Source: Bacteroidales bacterium
Lineage (GTDB): Bacteria; Bacteroidota; Bacteroidia; Bacteroidales; F082
NCBI GenBank assembly: GCA_017508895.1
Contig: JAFWRA010000216.1
Span: 1-41,764 of the forward strand
Reading direction: 5' to 3'
DNA length: 41,764 nucleotides
How positions within the stretch are numbered: position 1 is the first letter of the stretch; each line of letters opens with the position of its first letter. The position numbers were made by a program, and so were the translations under genes. The notes under the pieces are model-generated. The model worked only from the letters and a program-made list of their open reading frames with translations. It ran no database searches and was not told the DNA's origin. Shown in pieces: positions 1-7,901 of this stretch.

Positions 1-5
1 AGAGA

Positions 6-118
<113 letters not shown>

Positions 119-129
119 CCACAACGGAA

Positions 130-166
130 AGCCCGTCAGCAAACGCTGGCGGGCTGTTCTGTTTTT
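130..166 (+). terminator. Rho-independent terminator of the rRNA operon
   Basis: An 11-bp stem (130-140 with 145-155, one G-T pair) with a 4-nt loop is followed by a T-rich run ending GTTTTT at 161-166. It closes the 5S transcript. The helicase gene converges on it from the other side, and the minus-strand reading has only a weak T run, so it is mainly a plus-strand terminator. Confidence 0.85.
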
Positions 167-185
167 AGATGGGCTTTTCTGAGTA

Positions 186-1610
186 TTAGTCCTCCTCAAA
201 GAACTCCTCCTTGAAATTCACAAAACACACCCGTTCCTGTGCACGTGTCAAGGCAGTGTATAACCAGCGTAAGTCTTCCACATCAAGCGTTTCCTTCTGG
301 TTCAAAGACGAATCAATGAATACACTGTTCCATTGCCCGCCTTGGGTTTTGTGGCAAGTGAGGGCATAGGCGAATTTCACCTGCAAGGCGTTGAACCAAG
401 GATTCTTCTTCATCTCCTTGTATCGCTCCCTGCGGTTAGGGATGTCCATGTAATCCTCTTCGATCGCGCTAAAGAGACGTCTGTTTTCCTCTTCTGTTAG
501 CGAAGGACTGTTGCTGTTCAAGGTATCCAAAAGGATCTTTACCTCTACATTGGGTGCGTCTGGATAGTCGGTGAAACTGAGTTCCACATCGGCAAAACGG
601 AAACCGTACATCTCGTCAAAGTGCTTGATTTTCCTGATTTCGGCCATGTCGCCATTGGCAATGAAATTTATGTCAGGGTTGCCTTCCGTCCAATAATAGT
701 TGTTCTTCACTACCATTAACTTGTCACCCGTTGCAATCTCGCCTTCAATGTTAAGAATGCGTCCACGAATGGCCTGGTTGAATAGATTGGCTCGTTTGTT
801 TGACTTGCAGACAATGACGGCCTCGTTGTCGGAAGTGTTGGCGAAGACATTGTGCAGCATTTCCTCAAAGGTCTCGGGCTCAATCTTCTGTATGTCATCA
901 AAACCTTTCAGATGGAATAAAGGCAAACTGTATTCGTACAGGTTCTGACTGAGTAGCTGCCTGACATCGGTCGCATTATACAATATGCCCGATTCCAAGG
1001 CTTGTCGCTTAACCTCGGTGAGTTCGTATGTGGCGACGGTGATGGGAAATTCAGCTTTCAGATACTCGCAGTCCAAGGCAGGACTCCTGTTGCTCCCCAC
1101 TGGAGGTAACTGCGCCGTGTCGCCGATCAGCAGCAGTCTGCAGTTTTCTCCGCTGAAAACGTAGCTTAAAAGGTCATCCAACAGGCTGGAACTGCCGAAT
1201 TCCTTTTGCTCACCAATCATGGAAGCTTCGTCAACAATAAATAGTGCGTTTTTGTACTTGTTTTCAGCTCTCGCAATGCGGATGCTGCCATCGGGGAAGC
1301 TCTTTGCCTGATAAATCCTTCTGTGTATGGTGCTGGCGTCTTGTCCTGAATAGCTACTTAGCACCTTGGCGGCTCTTCCCGTTGGAGCCATCAGTACATA
1401 TCTCATCCCTATGCTAGGTAAAGTCTTCACCAGGGTCTTCACCAAAGTGGTCTTACCCGTACCTGCATAACCTCTTAGGATATAGGTGGGGTTCTCTTTT
1501 TGTGAAAGTAAGAAGGCTGAAAGATGATACATCACAACGGCCTGTCCATCGGTGGGTTTGAAGCCAAAAGACTGTATCAGTTTTCCGTATAGCTCGCTGC
1601 GGCTCAACAT
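186..1610 (-). CDS. RecD/UvrD-like ATP-dependent DNA helicase
   Basis: A 474-residue superfamily 1 helicase of the compact RecD2-like type that is common in Bacteroidetes. Walker A GYAGTGKTT is at residues 47-55, the DEAS Walker B at 127-130, the GDTAQLPPVG motif III at 163-172, and the C-terminal UvrD_C_2 motifs HKTQG (420-424) and YTALTRA (451-457) are intact. It should unwind duplex DNA 5'-3' using ATP in replication or repair. No RecB or RecC partner is visible, and it is much shorter than full RecD2 enzymes because it lacks their N-terminal extension. The ATG start lies 2 bp after the tamL stop, so the two are probably co-transcribed. The family call is firm; the biological role is inferred. 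Confidence 0.9.
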   Translation of the reverse strand: MLSRSELYGKLIQSFGFKPTDGQAVVMYHLSAFLLSQKENPTYILRGYAGTGKTTLVKTLVKTLPSIGMRYVLMAPTGRAAKVLSSYSGQDASTIHRRIYQAKSFPDGSIRIARAENKYKNALFIVDEASMIGEQKEFGSSSLLDDLLSYVFSGENCRLLLIGDTAQLPPVGSNRSPALDCEYLKAEFPITVATYELTEVKRQALESGILYNATDVRQLLSQNLYEYSLPLFHLKGFDDIQKIEPETFEEMLHNVFANTSDNEAVIVCKSNKRANLFNQAIRGRILNIEGEIATGDKLMVVKNNYYWTEGNPDINFIANGDMAEIRKIKHFDEMYGFRFADVELSFTDYPDAPNVEVKILLDTLNSNSPSLTEEENRRLFSAIEEDYMDIPNRRERYKEMKKNPWFNALQVKFAYALTCHKTQGGQWNSVFIDSSLNQKETLDVEDLRWLYTALTRAQERVCFVNFKEEFFEED

Positions 1611-1612
1611 GA

Positions 1613-3940
1613 TTAAAAGGGGTATCCAATTCCAGCTTGGAGTCTTATGTTGTAGAGGTTCCCTAATACACCGTTGTTGAATCGCCAGTAACTTCCGCTT
1701 GCGTCTCTATAGGGGTTGCGCATGGCGTAAGCTATGTCGAAGCGGAGAATGAGGAAAGAAACGTCTAATCTGAAACCAATACCCGCATCGACGGCCAATT
1801 GCTTGTAGAAAGTGTTGAACTTGAATTCGGCGTCAGGCATGGATTCATTGGGATGGTAGGTCCAAACGTTGCCGACATCAACAAAAAAGGCACCGTTGAC
1901 AATATTGTAAATGGGGAACCGGTATTCTGCGTTGAACTCTAATTGTATATCACCGGTTTTTTCGATGTCGTCGGAAACGGGGACATAGCCTCCAGGACCT
2001 ACGGTTCGGTAAAGCCATCCGCGCAGTCCATTGGCACCGCCTCCATAGAAACTGCGCTCAAAAGGCAAGTCTGCCGAATTGCCGTAGGGGAAGCCGATGC
2101 CGACAAATTGTCGCATGACAAACCATAAGTCTTCCCCAAGATTGAAGTGTTGGCGGAAGTCGAAACTACCCCTAAGATATTGGGCATAACGAATGCCGAA
2201 TAACTCATGGTGACCGTCATCGCTGGTAGTGACGAGTTTGGTGTTGTTGAGAAGTGAGAGCAGATTTCCGCTCGATTCAAAATCGGAACGAATATAAAAG
2301 AAACTACCCGTTTGGTTGATACGCTGCGTGTTGTATACTAATGAATATTGAGTGCCTAAAATCAAGTGGCTGGTGTATTGGGCTTTTTTTCGTTGGCTAG
2401 TCTCAGCGTCGAGGTAGGCCTGAAAGGTGGGATTGATATTATAAATCTTCACGCTGTTGAGTTGGATAGGCGAGAGAGTTTGCCCAAGTCTGTAGTTGCT
2501 CTTCCAATCGTAGCTAAAGGATGCAGTTGAGATGAAGCGCGAATAGTAGTATCTGGTTTGCGTGTTGACACCTAAAGAAATGGATGTGGTGGGTGGATAG
2601 TCGCGGGCAGAAGTGAAAGAGGAGAAAGGCCCTAAGAATTTTGGAAAGATTAGACTTGCTGTTAGGCCAAGTTCCCAGGTGTTGAAAATGTTTTTTTCGC
2701 TTTCTAACTCTTCGTTTCCCAATATTTTTTGTGCCTCAAAGCCTCCTTTAAGGCTGAGCTGAAAAGTCTCAGCTCCGTGGAAAATGTTTTTGTTGGCATA
2801 CGACAAACTGCCTTTGACGCCCAAATCTCCGCCCGAGTTAGTGCCTTCGCCCTGTAACGTGAAAGAATGGCGGTCATTCTGCTGCATGGTGATACGGCAA
2901 TTCAACAAGTTGAGTGAGTCTTGCGATTTGCTTGAAATGGTGTCGAATTCTATATTGACGTTGCGGAATAGTTTGTAGTTGCCCAAAGCCCTGTACGTGC
3001 TGGTAACACTTCTCAGGTTGTATGGAAGCCCTTCAATGATGTGGATGGATTGATTGAAGGTCTGGGGTGTCACTTGAGGTGTTTCAAAATAGTAGAAATC
3101 CCAAACGTTTTTCCGTCTTCTATATCCTGCCTCAACGGTGAGTGAAACGGAATCGGTGGGTTTTTCGTTCATCTTGAAAACATTAAAGTCGGGATAGATG
3201 CTGATGTCTTTAATATAATACTTTTTGTAGGAAGGCTTGTTGTCTTTCAGTCGCATGGTGATGGCCAGACTGTGGTTCAGGTAATTGCTGTCCACTTCGA
3301 AAAAGATGTCATCGCGGTTGAAAAAGTAGTACCCTGAGTTTTTCATCCGTTCAGTGATGATTTCGCGCACATCGTTGAGGGAATAGGCATTATAGATATC
3401 CCCTTTGTTGATATCGAATTTGACACTGTCGCGCATGATGTAGCTCCTAATCAAGGAGTCGTTGATTACATACTTTATGTCGTTGATGGTATAAGGGTTG
3501 GTAGGGTAGACGTGGTAAGTTATTTTCGATCGTTTACTTCGGGTTTTCACTGTGTGGGTCACTTTGGAATGGAAATATCCGACATTGTCTAGATAACGCA
3601 TCATTTGTGTGGTCGAATTGTTGGCACCTGTCGCATCATAATAAACGGGCTCTCTTCCGAATCTGTCGTTTAGCCATATCCAAAACTTGCTGTTCGGATT
3701 TCGTTCCCATTTGAAGTAAATCCAATTGGGAATCTTGGTTTGGAAGGTGTTCTTGTAGGGCTTTAAGGTGATGTAGTTTGACAGCCCCGACTTGCTAATC
3801 TGGGTCTTTTTGCCTTCAATGACGATTTTATTGCTCTGCACCAGACTTTTCCCTTCAGGGATAAAACGGTTGATGCCGCACGAGGACATAAAAATGACCA
3901 CGAAAAACGCGAAGAGAATATGGATCCTTTTGCCAGACAT
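1613..3940 (-). CDS. tamL: TamL-type BamA/TamA-family outer-membrane lipoprotein
   Basis: A 775-residue outer-membrane assembly protein. The ATG at 3938-3940 is chosen because it gives a clean lipoprotein signal, with hydrophobic residues 8-17 and lipobox MSSC with Cys21. The longer reading frame begins at a TTG that lies inside the promoter -7 box. POTRA-like segments fill the first half. The second half is an Omp85 (surface antigen D15) beta-barrel, with the conserved region SFYGGGANGLRGW near its end and a C-terminal barrel strand ending in Phe. TamL is the lipidated TamA relative of Bacteroidetes and is thought to work with TamB in inserting outer-membrane proteins. No tamB is in this window. 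A single-gene promoter sits in the 59-bp gap after folC. Confidence 0.88.
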   Translation of the reverse strand: MSGKRIHILFAFFVVIFMSSCGINRFIPEGKSLVQSNKIVIEGKKTQISKSGLSNYITLKPYKNTFQTKIPNWIYFKWERNPNSKFWIWLNDRFGREPVYYDATGANNSTTQMMRYLDNVGYFHSKVTHTVKTRSKRSKITYHVYPTNPYTINDIKYVINDSLIRSYIMRDSVKFDINKGDIYNAYSLNDVREIITERMKNSGYYFFNRDDIFFEVDSNYLNHSLAITMRLKDNKPSYKKYYIKDISIYPDFNVFKMNEKPTDSVSLTVEAGYRRRKNVWDFYYFETPQVTPQTFNQSIHIIEGLPYNLRSVTSTYRALGNYKLFRNVNIEFDTISSKSQDSLNLLNCRITMQQNDRHSFTLQGEGTNSGGDLGVKGSLSYANKNIFHGAETFQLSLKGGFEAQKILGNEELESEKNIFNTWELGLTASLIFPKFLGPFSSFTSARDYPPTTSISLGVNTQTRYYYSRFISTASFSYDWKSNYRLGQTLSPIQLNSVKIYNINPTFQAYLDAETSQRKKAQYTSHLILGTQYSLVYNTQRINQTGSFFYIRSDFESSGNLLSLLNNTKLVTTSDDGHHELFGIRYAQYLRGSFDFRQHFNLGEDLWFVMRQFVGIGFPYGNSADLPFERSFYGGGANGLRGWLYRTVGPGGYVPVSDDIEKTGDIQLEFNAEYRFPIYNIVNGAFFVDVGNVWTYHPNESMPDAEFKFNTFYKQLAVDAGIGFRLDVSFLILRFDIAYAMRNPYRDASGSYWRFNNGVLGNLYNIRLQAGIGYPF

Positions 3941-3978
3941 GCAACGCAGATTTAACTTCGTCGATTTGTATAATTGGC

Positions 3979-3987
3979 GCAAAGGTA
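3979..3987 (-). promoter_or_regulatory. Bacteroidetes -7 promoter element for tamL
   Basis: On the minus strand this reads TACCTTTGC, an exact match to the TAnnTTTG(C) -7 consensus, about 38 bp before the tamL ATG. No clear -33 TTTG is seen at the usual distance, so tamL may also be read from the upstream operon. Confidence 0.5.
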
Positions 3988-3999
3988 AGAATAATTCGT

Positions 4000-5286
4000 T
4001 TACACTACCTCCGCCACCGTGAAATTGCTTCCACCGATGAAGACGACGTCGCCGAAATGTGCATTGTTGACTGCTGAACGGTAAGCGTGGCTAACGGATT
4101 CGTACACCTGGCCACGCAAGCCCATGTCGAATGCCTTCTCAGCCAGGATATTGGCATCCAAACCTCTGGGGATGTCTGCTTTGCAGAAATAATACTCGGC
4201 ATTGTGTGGTAAAAGCTGTAGCACACTGTCAATATCTTTATCATTGACCATGCCTAAAACAAAATGCAGCTTACCGTATTGCATTTCGGATAGTTGCAGT
4301 ACGACCTCTGTGATGCCGGCCACATTATGTCCCGTGTCTGCAATGGTGAGCGGGTCTTTGCAAAGGATTTGCCAGCGCCCCATGAGGTGGGTGTTGCGGA
4401 TTACTTTGGAGATGCCATCACGGATGTCGTCATCCGAAAGGTGGAAATTGCCGCGCAATTGGTCAAGGGCACACATTACTGTGGTGAGATTCTTCTTTTG
4501 GTAATTGCCCATCAACGGAATCTCAAGCGCTTCCATATAGAGCTCGCTGTTTTTCCACACATCGAATTGTTGTTCGGTGTTGGAATCAATATGGATTTTG
4601 TCGCAGTCGAAGATTTGGTCGGCGAAATAGATGGGGCTGTTGCATTCCTTGGCTTTGTCGATGAAAACCTGTTCAGTCTCGGGATGGGTCTCGCCAATCA
4701 CCACAGGGATGCTTGGCTTAATAATTCCAGCTTTTTCGTATGCGATTTTGGCCCGTGTGTCGCCCAAAAACTTCATGTGGTCGAAGTCGATGTTGGTGAT
4801 GATGCTGAGTTCAGGCGTGATGATGTTGGTGGAGTCCAACCGTCCGCCCATGCCCACTTCCACGATTGCGACGTCGACCTTTTCCTTTGAGAAATAATCG
4901 AAAGCCATGCCCACGGTCATCTCAAAGAAGGAGAGCTCCATGGCCTCAAACTTGTCTTTGTAGGTGTCGATGAACTGCACTACGTTCTCTTCTGGAATCA
5001 TCTCGCCATTGATGCGGATGCGTTCGCGGAAGTCGATGAGATGTGGCGAGGTGTAGAGACCTGTTTTATAGCCAGCTTCTTGAAATACTGAGGCTAACAT
5101 GTGCGAAGTGGAGCCTTTGCCATTGGTACCGGCCACATGCACCGATTTGAAGTTGCGATGAGGATTGTCCAGAAGTTGGAGCAGTTGGATGGTATTGTCG
5201 AGGCCTGTTTTGTAAGCTGTTGCACCTATGAGTTGATACACAGGCAGTTTGTTAAACATCCAGTTAAGAGTCTCTTTATAGGTCAT
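4000..5286 (-). CDS. folC: Bifunctional folylpolyglutamate synthase / dihydrofolate synthase
   Basis: A 428-residue Mur-ligase-family enzyme that adds L-glutamate to dihydropteroate and to folates in an ATP-dependent reaction, in the cytoplasm. The P-loop HVAGTNGKGST is at residues 50-60 and the ligase signature AYEKAGIIKP lies in the central domain. The C-terminal Mur_ligase_C half contains DTGHN, as expected. The length is usual for FolC. The ATG start is 2 bp after the tonB stop, which suggests translational coupling to the ExbB/ExbD/TonB run although the functions are unrelated. Confidence 0.95.
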   Translation of the reverse strand: MTYKETLNWMFNKLPVYQLIGATAYKTGLDNTIQLLQLLDNPHRNFKSVHVAGTNGKGSTSHMLASVFQEAGYKTGLYTSPHLIDFRERIRINGEMIPEENVVQFIDTYKDKFEAMELSFFEMTVGMAFDYFSKEKVDVAIVEVGMGGRLDSTNIITPELSIITNIDFDHMKFLGDTRAKIAYEKAGIIKPSIPVVIGETHPETEQVFIDKAKECNSPIYFADQIFDCDKIHIDSNTEQQFDVWKNSELYMEALEIPLMGNYQKKNLTTVMCALDQLRGNFHLSDDDIRDGISKVIRNTHLMGRWQILCKDPLTIADTGHNVAGITEVVLQLSEMQYGKLHFVLGMVNDKDIDSVLQLLPHNAEYYFCKADIPRGLDANILAEKAFDMGLRGQVYESVSHAYRSAVNNAHFGDVVFIGGSNFTVAEVV

Positions 5287-5288
5287 AG

Positions 5289-6047
5289 TTATTGATTAAT
5301 AACAAAAGTATACGTAATTGTGCCATGCTGCTCTTCGGGGGCATTGGGGTCGGAAGCAAAAGAGGAACGCAAGGCGGCTTGTTTGGCCTTTTGACGCATT
5401 TCACTATTGATTAGTGTAGTGCCTTTGTTGGAGACCTCTGCACGGGTTACTTGTCCTGCTTGGTTCACCCAGATGTCAACAACGATGATTCCTTCTTCAC
5501 TGAAATCATCGCTGGGGCGGTGCAGTGACTTGGCCCCTCGACCTCCGAGGTCATAACCAGTTCCGTTGCCTTTTCCACCATTGCCTTCATATTGTCTGAC
5601 GCCAGCCAAGCCATTAGGTTTGCCTTGGTCGCCAGGTTGTCCCGTGATGCCTTCCGATCCGCCTGCCTGTGGGTTGTTGTTACCTTTGAACAATGCTCTT
5701 TGGTTGACGGTAGGCTTAGGCTCTTCGGCAGGTTTCTCTTGTTTCGGCTTAGTGTTTTTGGGCTTTTCCAACGATGGGGCTTCATCGTTGTTTTGCGTGA
5801 CGATGTCTTCCTTGCTCTTGTCAGTCTGTTGCTGAGGTTGAGCGGCTTGTGGAATGGCAGGCTTCTCAGGTTGTATGTTGCCCATGCCTTGGTCCATCAT
5901 GCCCAAGTCGACCTCAACGCCTTCTTCACCTGGTAAGGGTAGAGGAGTCTTGAAGGCCATCAGAAACAAGATGAGCACTGCTAAAGCATGAACCACAATG
6001 GTTCCTGCGATAGCAATGCCTCTGTCTTTCTTTTCGTTATTGTTCAT
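5289..6047 (-). CDS. TonB/TolA-like energy transducer
   Basis: A 252-residue inner-membrane-anchored periplasmic protein. One transmembrane segment lies near residues 11-30, after a short charged N-terminus. A long Pro/Lys/Gln/Glu-rich linker follows (about 55-115), then a Gly-rich stretch (about 120-170). The C-terminal domain (about 183-252) has the GIIVVDIWV and GTITYTFVI strands of the TonB_C fold. With the preceding exbB and exbD it forms a complete proton-driven complex that transmits energy to the outer membrane. A Tol-type role (TolQ-TolR-TolA) is the alternative, because Bacteroidetes members of these families are hard to tell apart by sequence. The gap to exbD is 9 bp. Confidence 0.82.
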   Translation of the reverse strand: MNNNEKKDRGIAIAGTIVVHALAVLILFLMAFKTPLPLPGEEGVEVDLGMMDQGMGNIQPEKPAIPQAAQPQQQTDKSKEDIVTQNNDEAPSLEKPKNTKPKQEKPAEEPKPTVNQRALFKGNNNPQAGGSEGITGQPGDQGKPNGLAGVRQYEGNGGKGNGTGYDLGGRGAKSLHRPSDDFSEEGIIVVDIWVNQAGQVTRAEVSNKGTTLINSEMRQKAKQAALRSSFASDPNAPEEQHGTITYTFVINQ

Positions 6048-6056
6048 GATTACATT

Positions 6057-6470
6057 CTATTTCTTTGGCGATGTGGCCAAGATGACTTTGTGGTTGTTGT
6101 TCGTCGCGTTGTTGATTTCGTTGACGGCATCAATCACGTTGACGATGTATTGCACAGGCACAGTTTTGTCGGAACGGAGCACCACGGTAGCTTGATTGTC
6201 GTTGCCGATTTTAGCATTGATGAGGTCAGTGAGCTGGGTTTCATCGGCGGCAGTCTCGTCAACGAAGTATTGGAATTGGTCGTTGATGTAAACCGTGACG
6301 GTCTGCTTGGCCATGGTCTTACTGCTGCTCGAAGGCAACATGAGCTTGATAGCGTTTGGGGCGACCAAAGTCGAGGTCAGCATGAAGAAGATCAGCAGCA
6401 GGAACACCAGGTCCGACATGGACGAGGAGTTGAACGTAGGTTCGACCTTATTTCTTGATTTTATGGCCAT
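6057..6470 (-). CDS. exbD: ExbD/TolR-family biopolymer transport protein
   Basis: A 137-residue single-pass inner-membrane protein. The N-terminal transmembrane helix (about residues 17-37) starts SMSDLVFLLLIFFML and carries the conserved Asp of the ExbD/TolR proton path. A periplasmic domain follows, with the VTVYINDQ strand and a TVVLRSDKTVP segment. It forms the stator with ExbB that uses the proton gradient to drive the TonB-like protein. It is the middle gene of the exbB-exbD-tonB trio, 12 bp after exbB. TolR is the alternative name. Confidence 0.9.
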   Translation of the reverse strand: MAIKSRNKVEPTFNSSSMSDLVFLLLIFFMLTSTLVAPNAIKLMLPSSSSKTMAKQTVTVYINDQFQYFVDETAADETQLTDLINAKIGNDNQATVVLRSDKTVPVQYIVNVIDAVNEINNATNNNHKVILATSPKK

Positions 6471-6482
6471 AATACGCTGATT

Positions 6483-7178
6483 TTAGGCGGGTTCGTTCAA
6501 GACATCCATAAATTCTGTCGCTTTGCCTTCAAGCAAGTTGACGACTTTTTGGATTTTTGTCGAGATGATGGCATGGAAGAAATAGGCGATAATACCGACA
6601 ATCAGACCGCCGACAGTGGTCACCATGGCTTCGTAGATGCCGGATGACAGCAGCTCAATATCAATGTTGTTGCCCGCCATCGACATGTTGTAGAACGCAC
6701 GAATCATGCCCGTGACTGTACCCAAGAAACCGATCATTGGGGCAGCACTGGCAATCATGGCAAGGATGCTGACGCCGCGTTCCAGTTGTGCCACTTCAAG
6801 GTTACCCACATTCTCAATGGCCGAATTGATGTCGCCCAAAGGTCTGCCGATGCGCGAGATACCTTTTTCAATCATGCGGGAAATAGGGGTGGAGTTGCCG
6901 CGACACAGCGCCTTGGCTGAGTCGAGTTTGCCGTCTTTCATGTATTCGCGGATGCGTTCCATGAAACCATTGTCGTATTTCGTGGCACGCGAAACGGCAA
7001 TGTAACGTTCAATGAAAATGTAGACCGCAATGATGGACAGGACGGCCAACAGAATCATGATCCAACCGCCTTTGGTGGCAAGTTCAAGGATGGAGAGTTT
7101 AAATTCAGTGGGTTGGGTTACGGTTTCTGCTGCTGCACCTAAATCATTGGCAGCTTGTTGAATTTGAAGAAGATTCAT
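6483..7178 (-). CDS. exbB: MotA/TolQ/ExbB proton channel family protein
   Basis: A 231-residue inner-membrane proton channel subunit. The ATG at 7176-7178 is preferred (MNLLQIQQAAND). The longer frame would add 37 polar residues and overlap the lolA-like gene. There are three transmembrane segments: GWIMILLAVLSIIAVYIF near residue 38, ILAMIASAAPMIGFLGTV near 140, and VGGLIVGIIAYFFHAII near 190. The APMIGFLGTVTGMI block is the family hallmark. It pairs with the ExbD and TonB-like proteins encoded next. The 97-bp gap upstream shows no convincing -7 element, so it probably shares the ftsK-lolA transcript. Confidence 0.9.
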   Translation of the reverse strand: MNLLQIQQAANDLGAAAETVTQPTEFKLSILELATKGGWIMILLAVLSIIAVYIFIERYIAVSRATKYDNGFMERIREYMKDGKLDSAKALCRGNSTPISRMIEKGISRIGRPLGDINSAIENVGNLEVAQLERGVSILAMIASAAPMIGFLGTVTGMIRAFYNMSMAGNNIDIELLSSGIYEAMVTTVGGLIVGIIAYFFHAIISTKIQKVVNLLEGKATEFMDVLNEPA

Positions 7179-7275
7179 ATTGTTGTTAAATTGTTGATTC
7201 GTTGAATTGTTGTTTGTAAGGCTGTCATATTGCGGCAACCGTTTTGTAATACGAAAACAATCGCATTTTATTGCC

Positions 7276-7899
7276 TCATCGCATATCAATCAAGTCTACA
7301 TTAGGGTGTTTTTTGGTGTCGAAGGTGAAGAATTTGTCGTCCAATTCCTGGTCATACTTCATTTCTTCCACAGTGATGACAAACTTGTTGCCATCCTCGA
7401 AATAAACGTCAGCACCTTTAAGTTCAACCTTTTTTGTGTTGATTTTCAGGGTTACACGCTTATATTGTCCTGCAGGATTAGCTAACTCGACGGTGGCTAT
7501 GCCATTGGCATCAATGCCTGTGAGCGAGGCCACATAGTTTTCGTCCAAAGAGGTAAGGACTTTCAAAGGTGTGTTGTCGGCGCCTTCGCTGGCATTGCTG
7601 ACCATGACTTCCTCAGCGTCAACGAAGTATGTCCAAATGGTTGTGCCGTTGGAAATAGTCTGTTGATCAGTCATTTCAACCTTATAGGACTCTCCTTGTA
7701 GCCAAGCATGGCCTTTTTCCGTTTCGCCCAAGTTTTTCCCGTCGGGGCTGATTTGATAGTTGAAAGTCATCTCGACGTTCTTGTGGCTCTTCAGTTGGTT
7801 GATGATGAGACGGATAAACGCCTCGGCATTGTTTTGTGCGCTAACTGCCTGTGCTGCAAACAAAAAAGCGATACAGGCGATGATGTTTTTCGTTTTCAT
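7276..7899 (-). CDS. LolA-like periplasmic lipoprotein carrier
   Basis: A 207-residue exported protein. The ATG at 7897-7899 is chosen; the longer frame starts at a TTG overlapping the ftsK stop. The signal peptide ends after AVSA near residue 21. The mature part is a half-barrel LolA-like fold, with motifs such as GHAWLQGESYKVEM, a YFVDAEEVMVSN strand and a C-terminal KFFTFDTKKHP. It would carry lipoproteins across the periplasm, although Bacteroidetes members of this family are less well studied than E. coli LolA. The start follows the ftsK stop by 2 bp, a neighbourhood often seen in this phylum. Confidence 0.8.
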   Translation of the reverse strand: MKTKNIIACIAFLFAAQAVSAQNNAEAFIRLIINQLKSHKNVEMTFNYQISPDGKNLGETEKGHAWLQGESYKVEMTDQQTISNGTTIWTYFVDAEEVMVSNASEGADNTPLKVLTSLDENYVASLTGIDANGIATVELANPAGQYKRVTLKINTKKVELKGADVYFEDGNKFVITVEEMKYDQELDDKFFTFDTKKHPNVDLIDMR

Positions 7900-7901
7900 T
7901 T

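Noticed and set aside
3941..3982. Longer starts (TTG) for tamL, the lolA-like gene, ftsK, the PUR gene, the S24 regulator and C25
   Set aside because: In each case a nearby ATG gives a better signal peptide or family N-terminus. For tamL, the PUR gene and C25 the TTG lies inside the -7 promoter box.
5988..6458. Plus-strand frame of 156 codons opposite exbD
   Set aside because: ExbD has its full domain and start on the minus strand. The antisense frame is Val/Asp/His-rich with no family resemblance.
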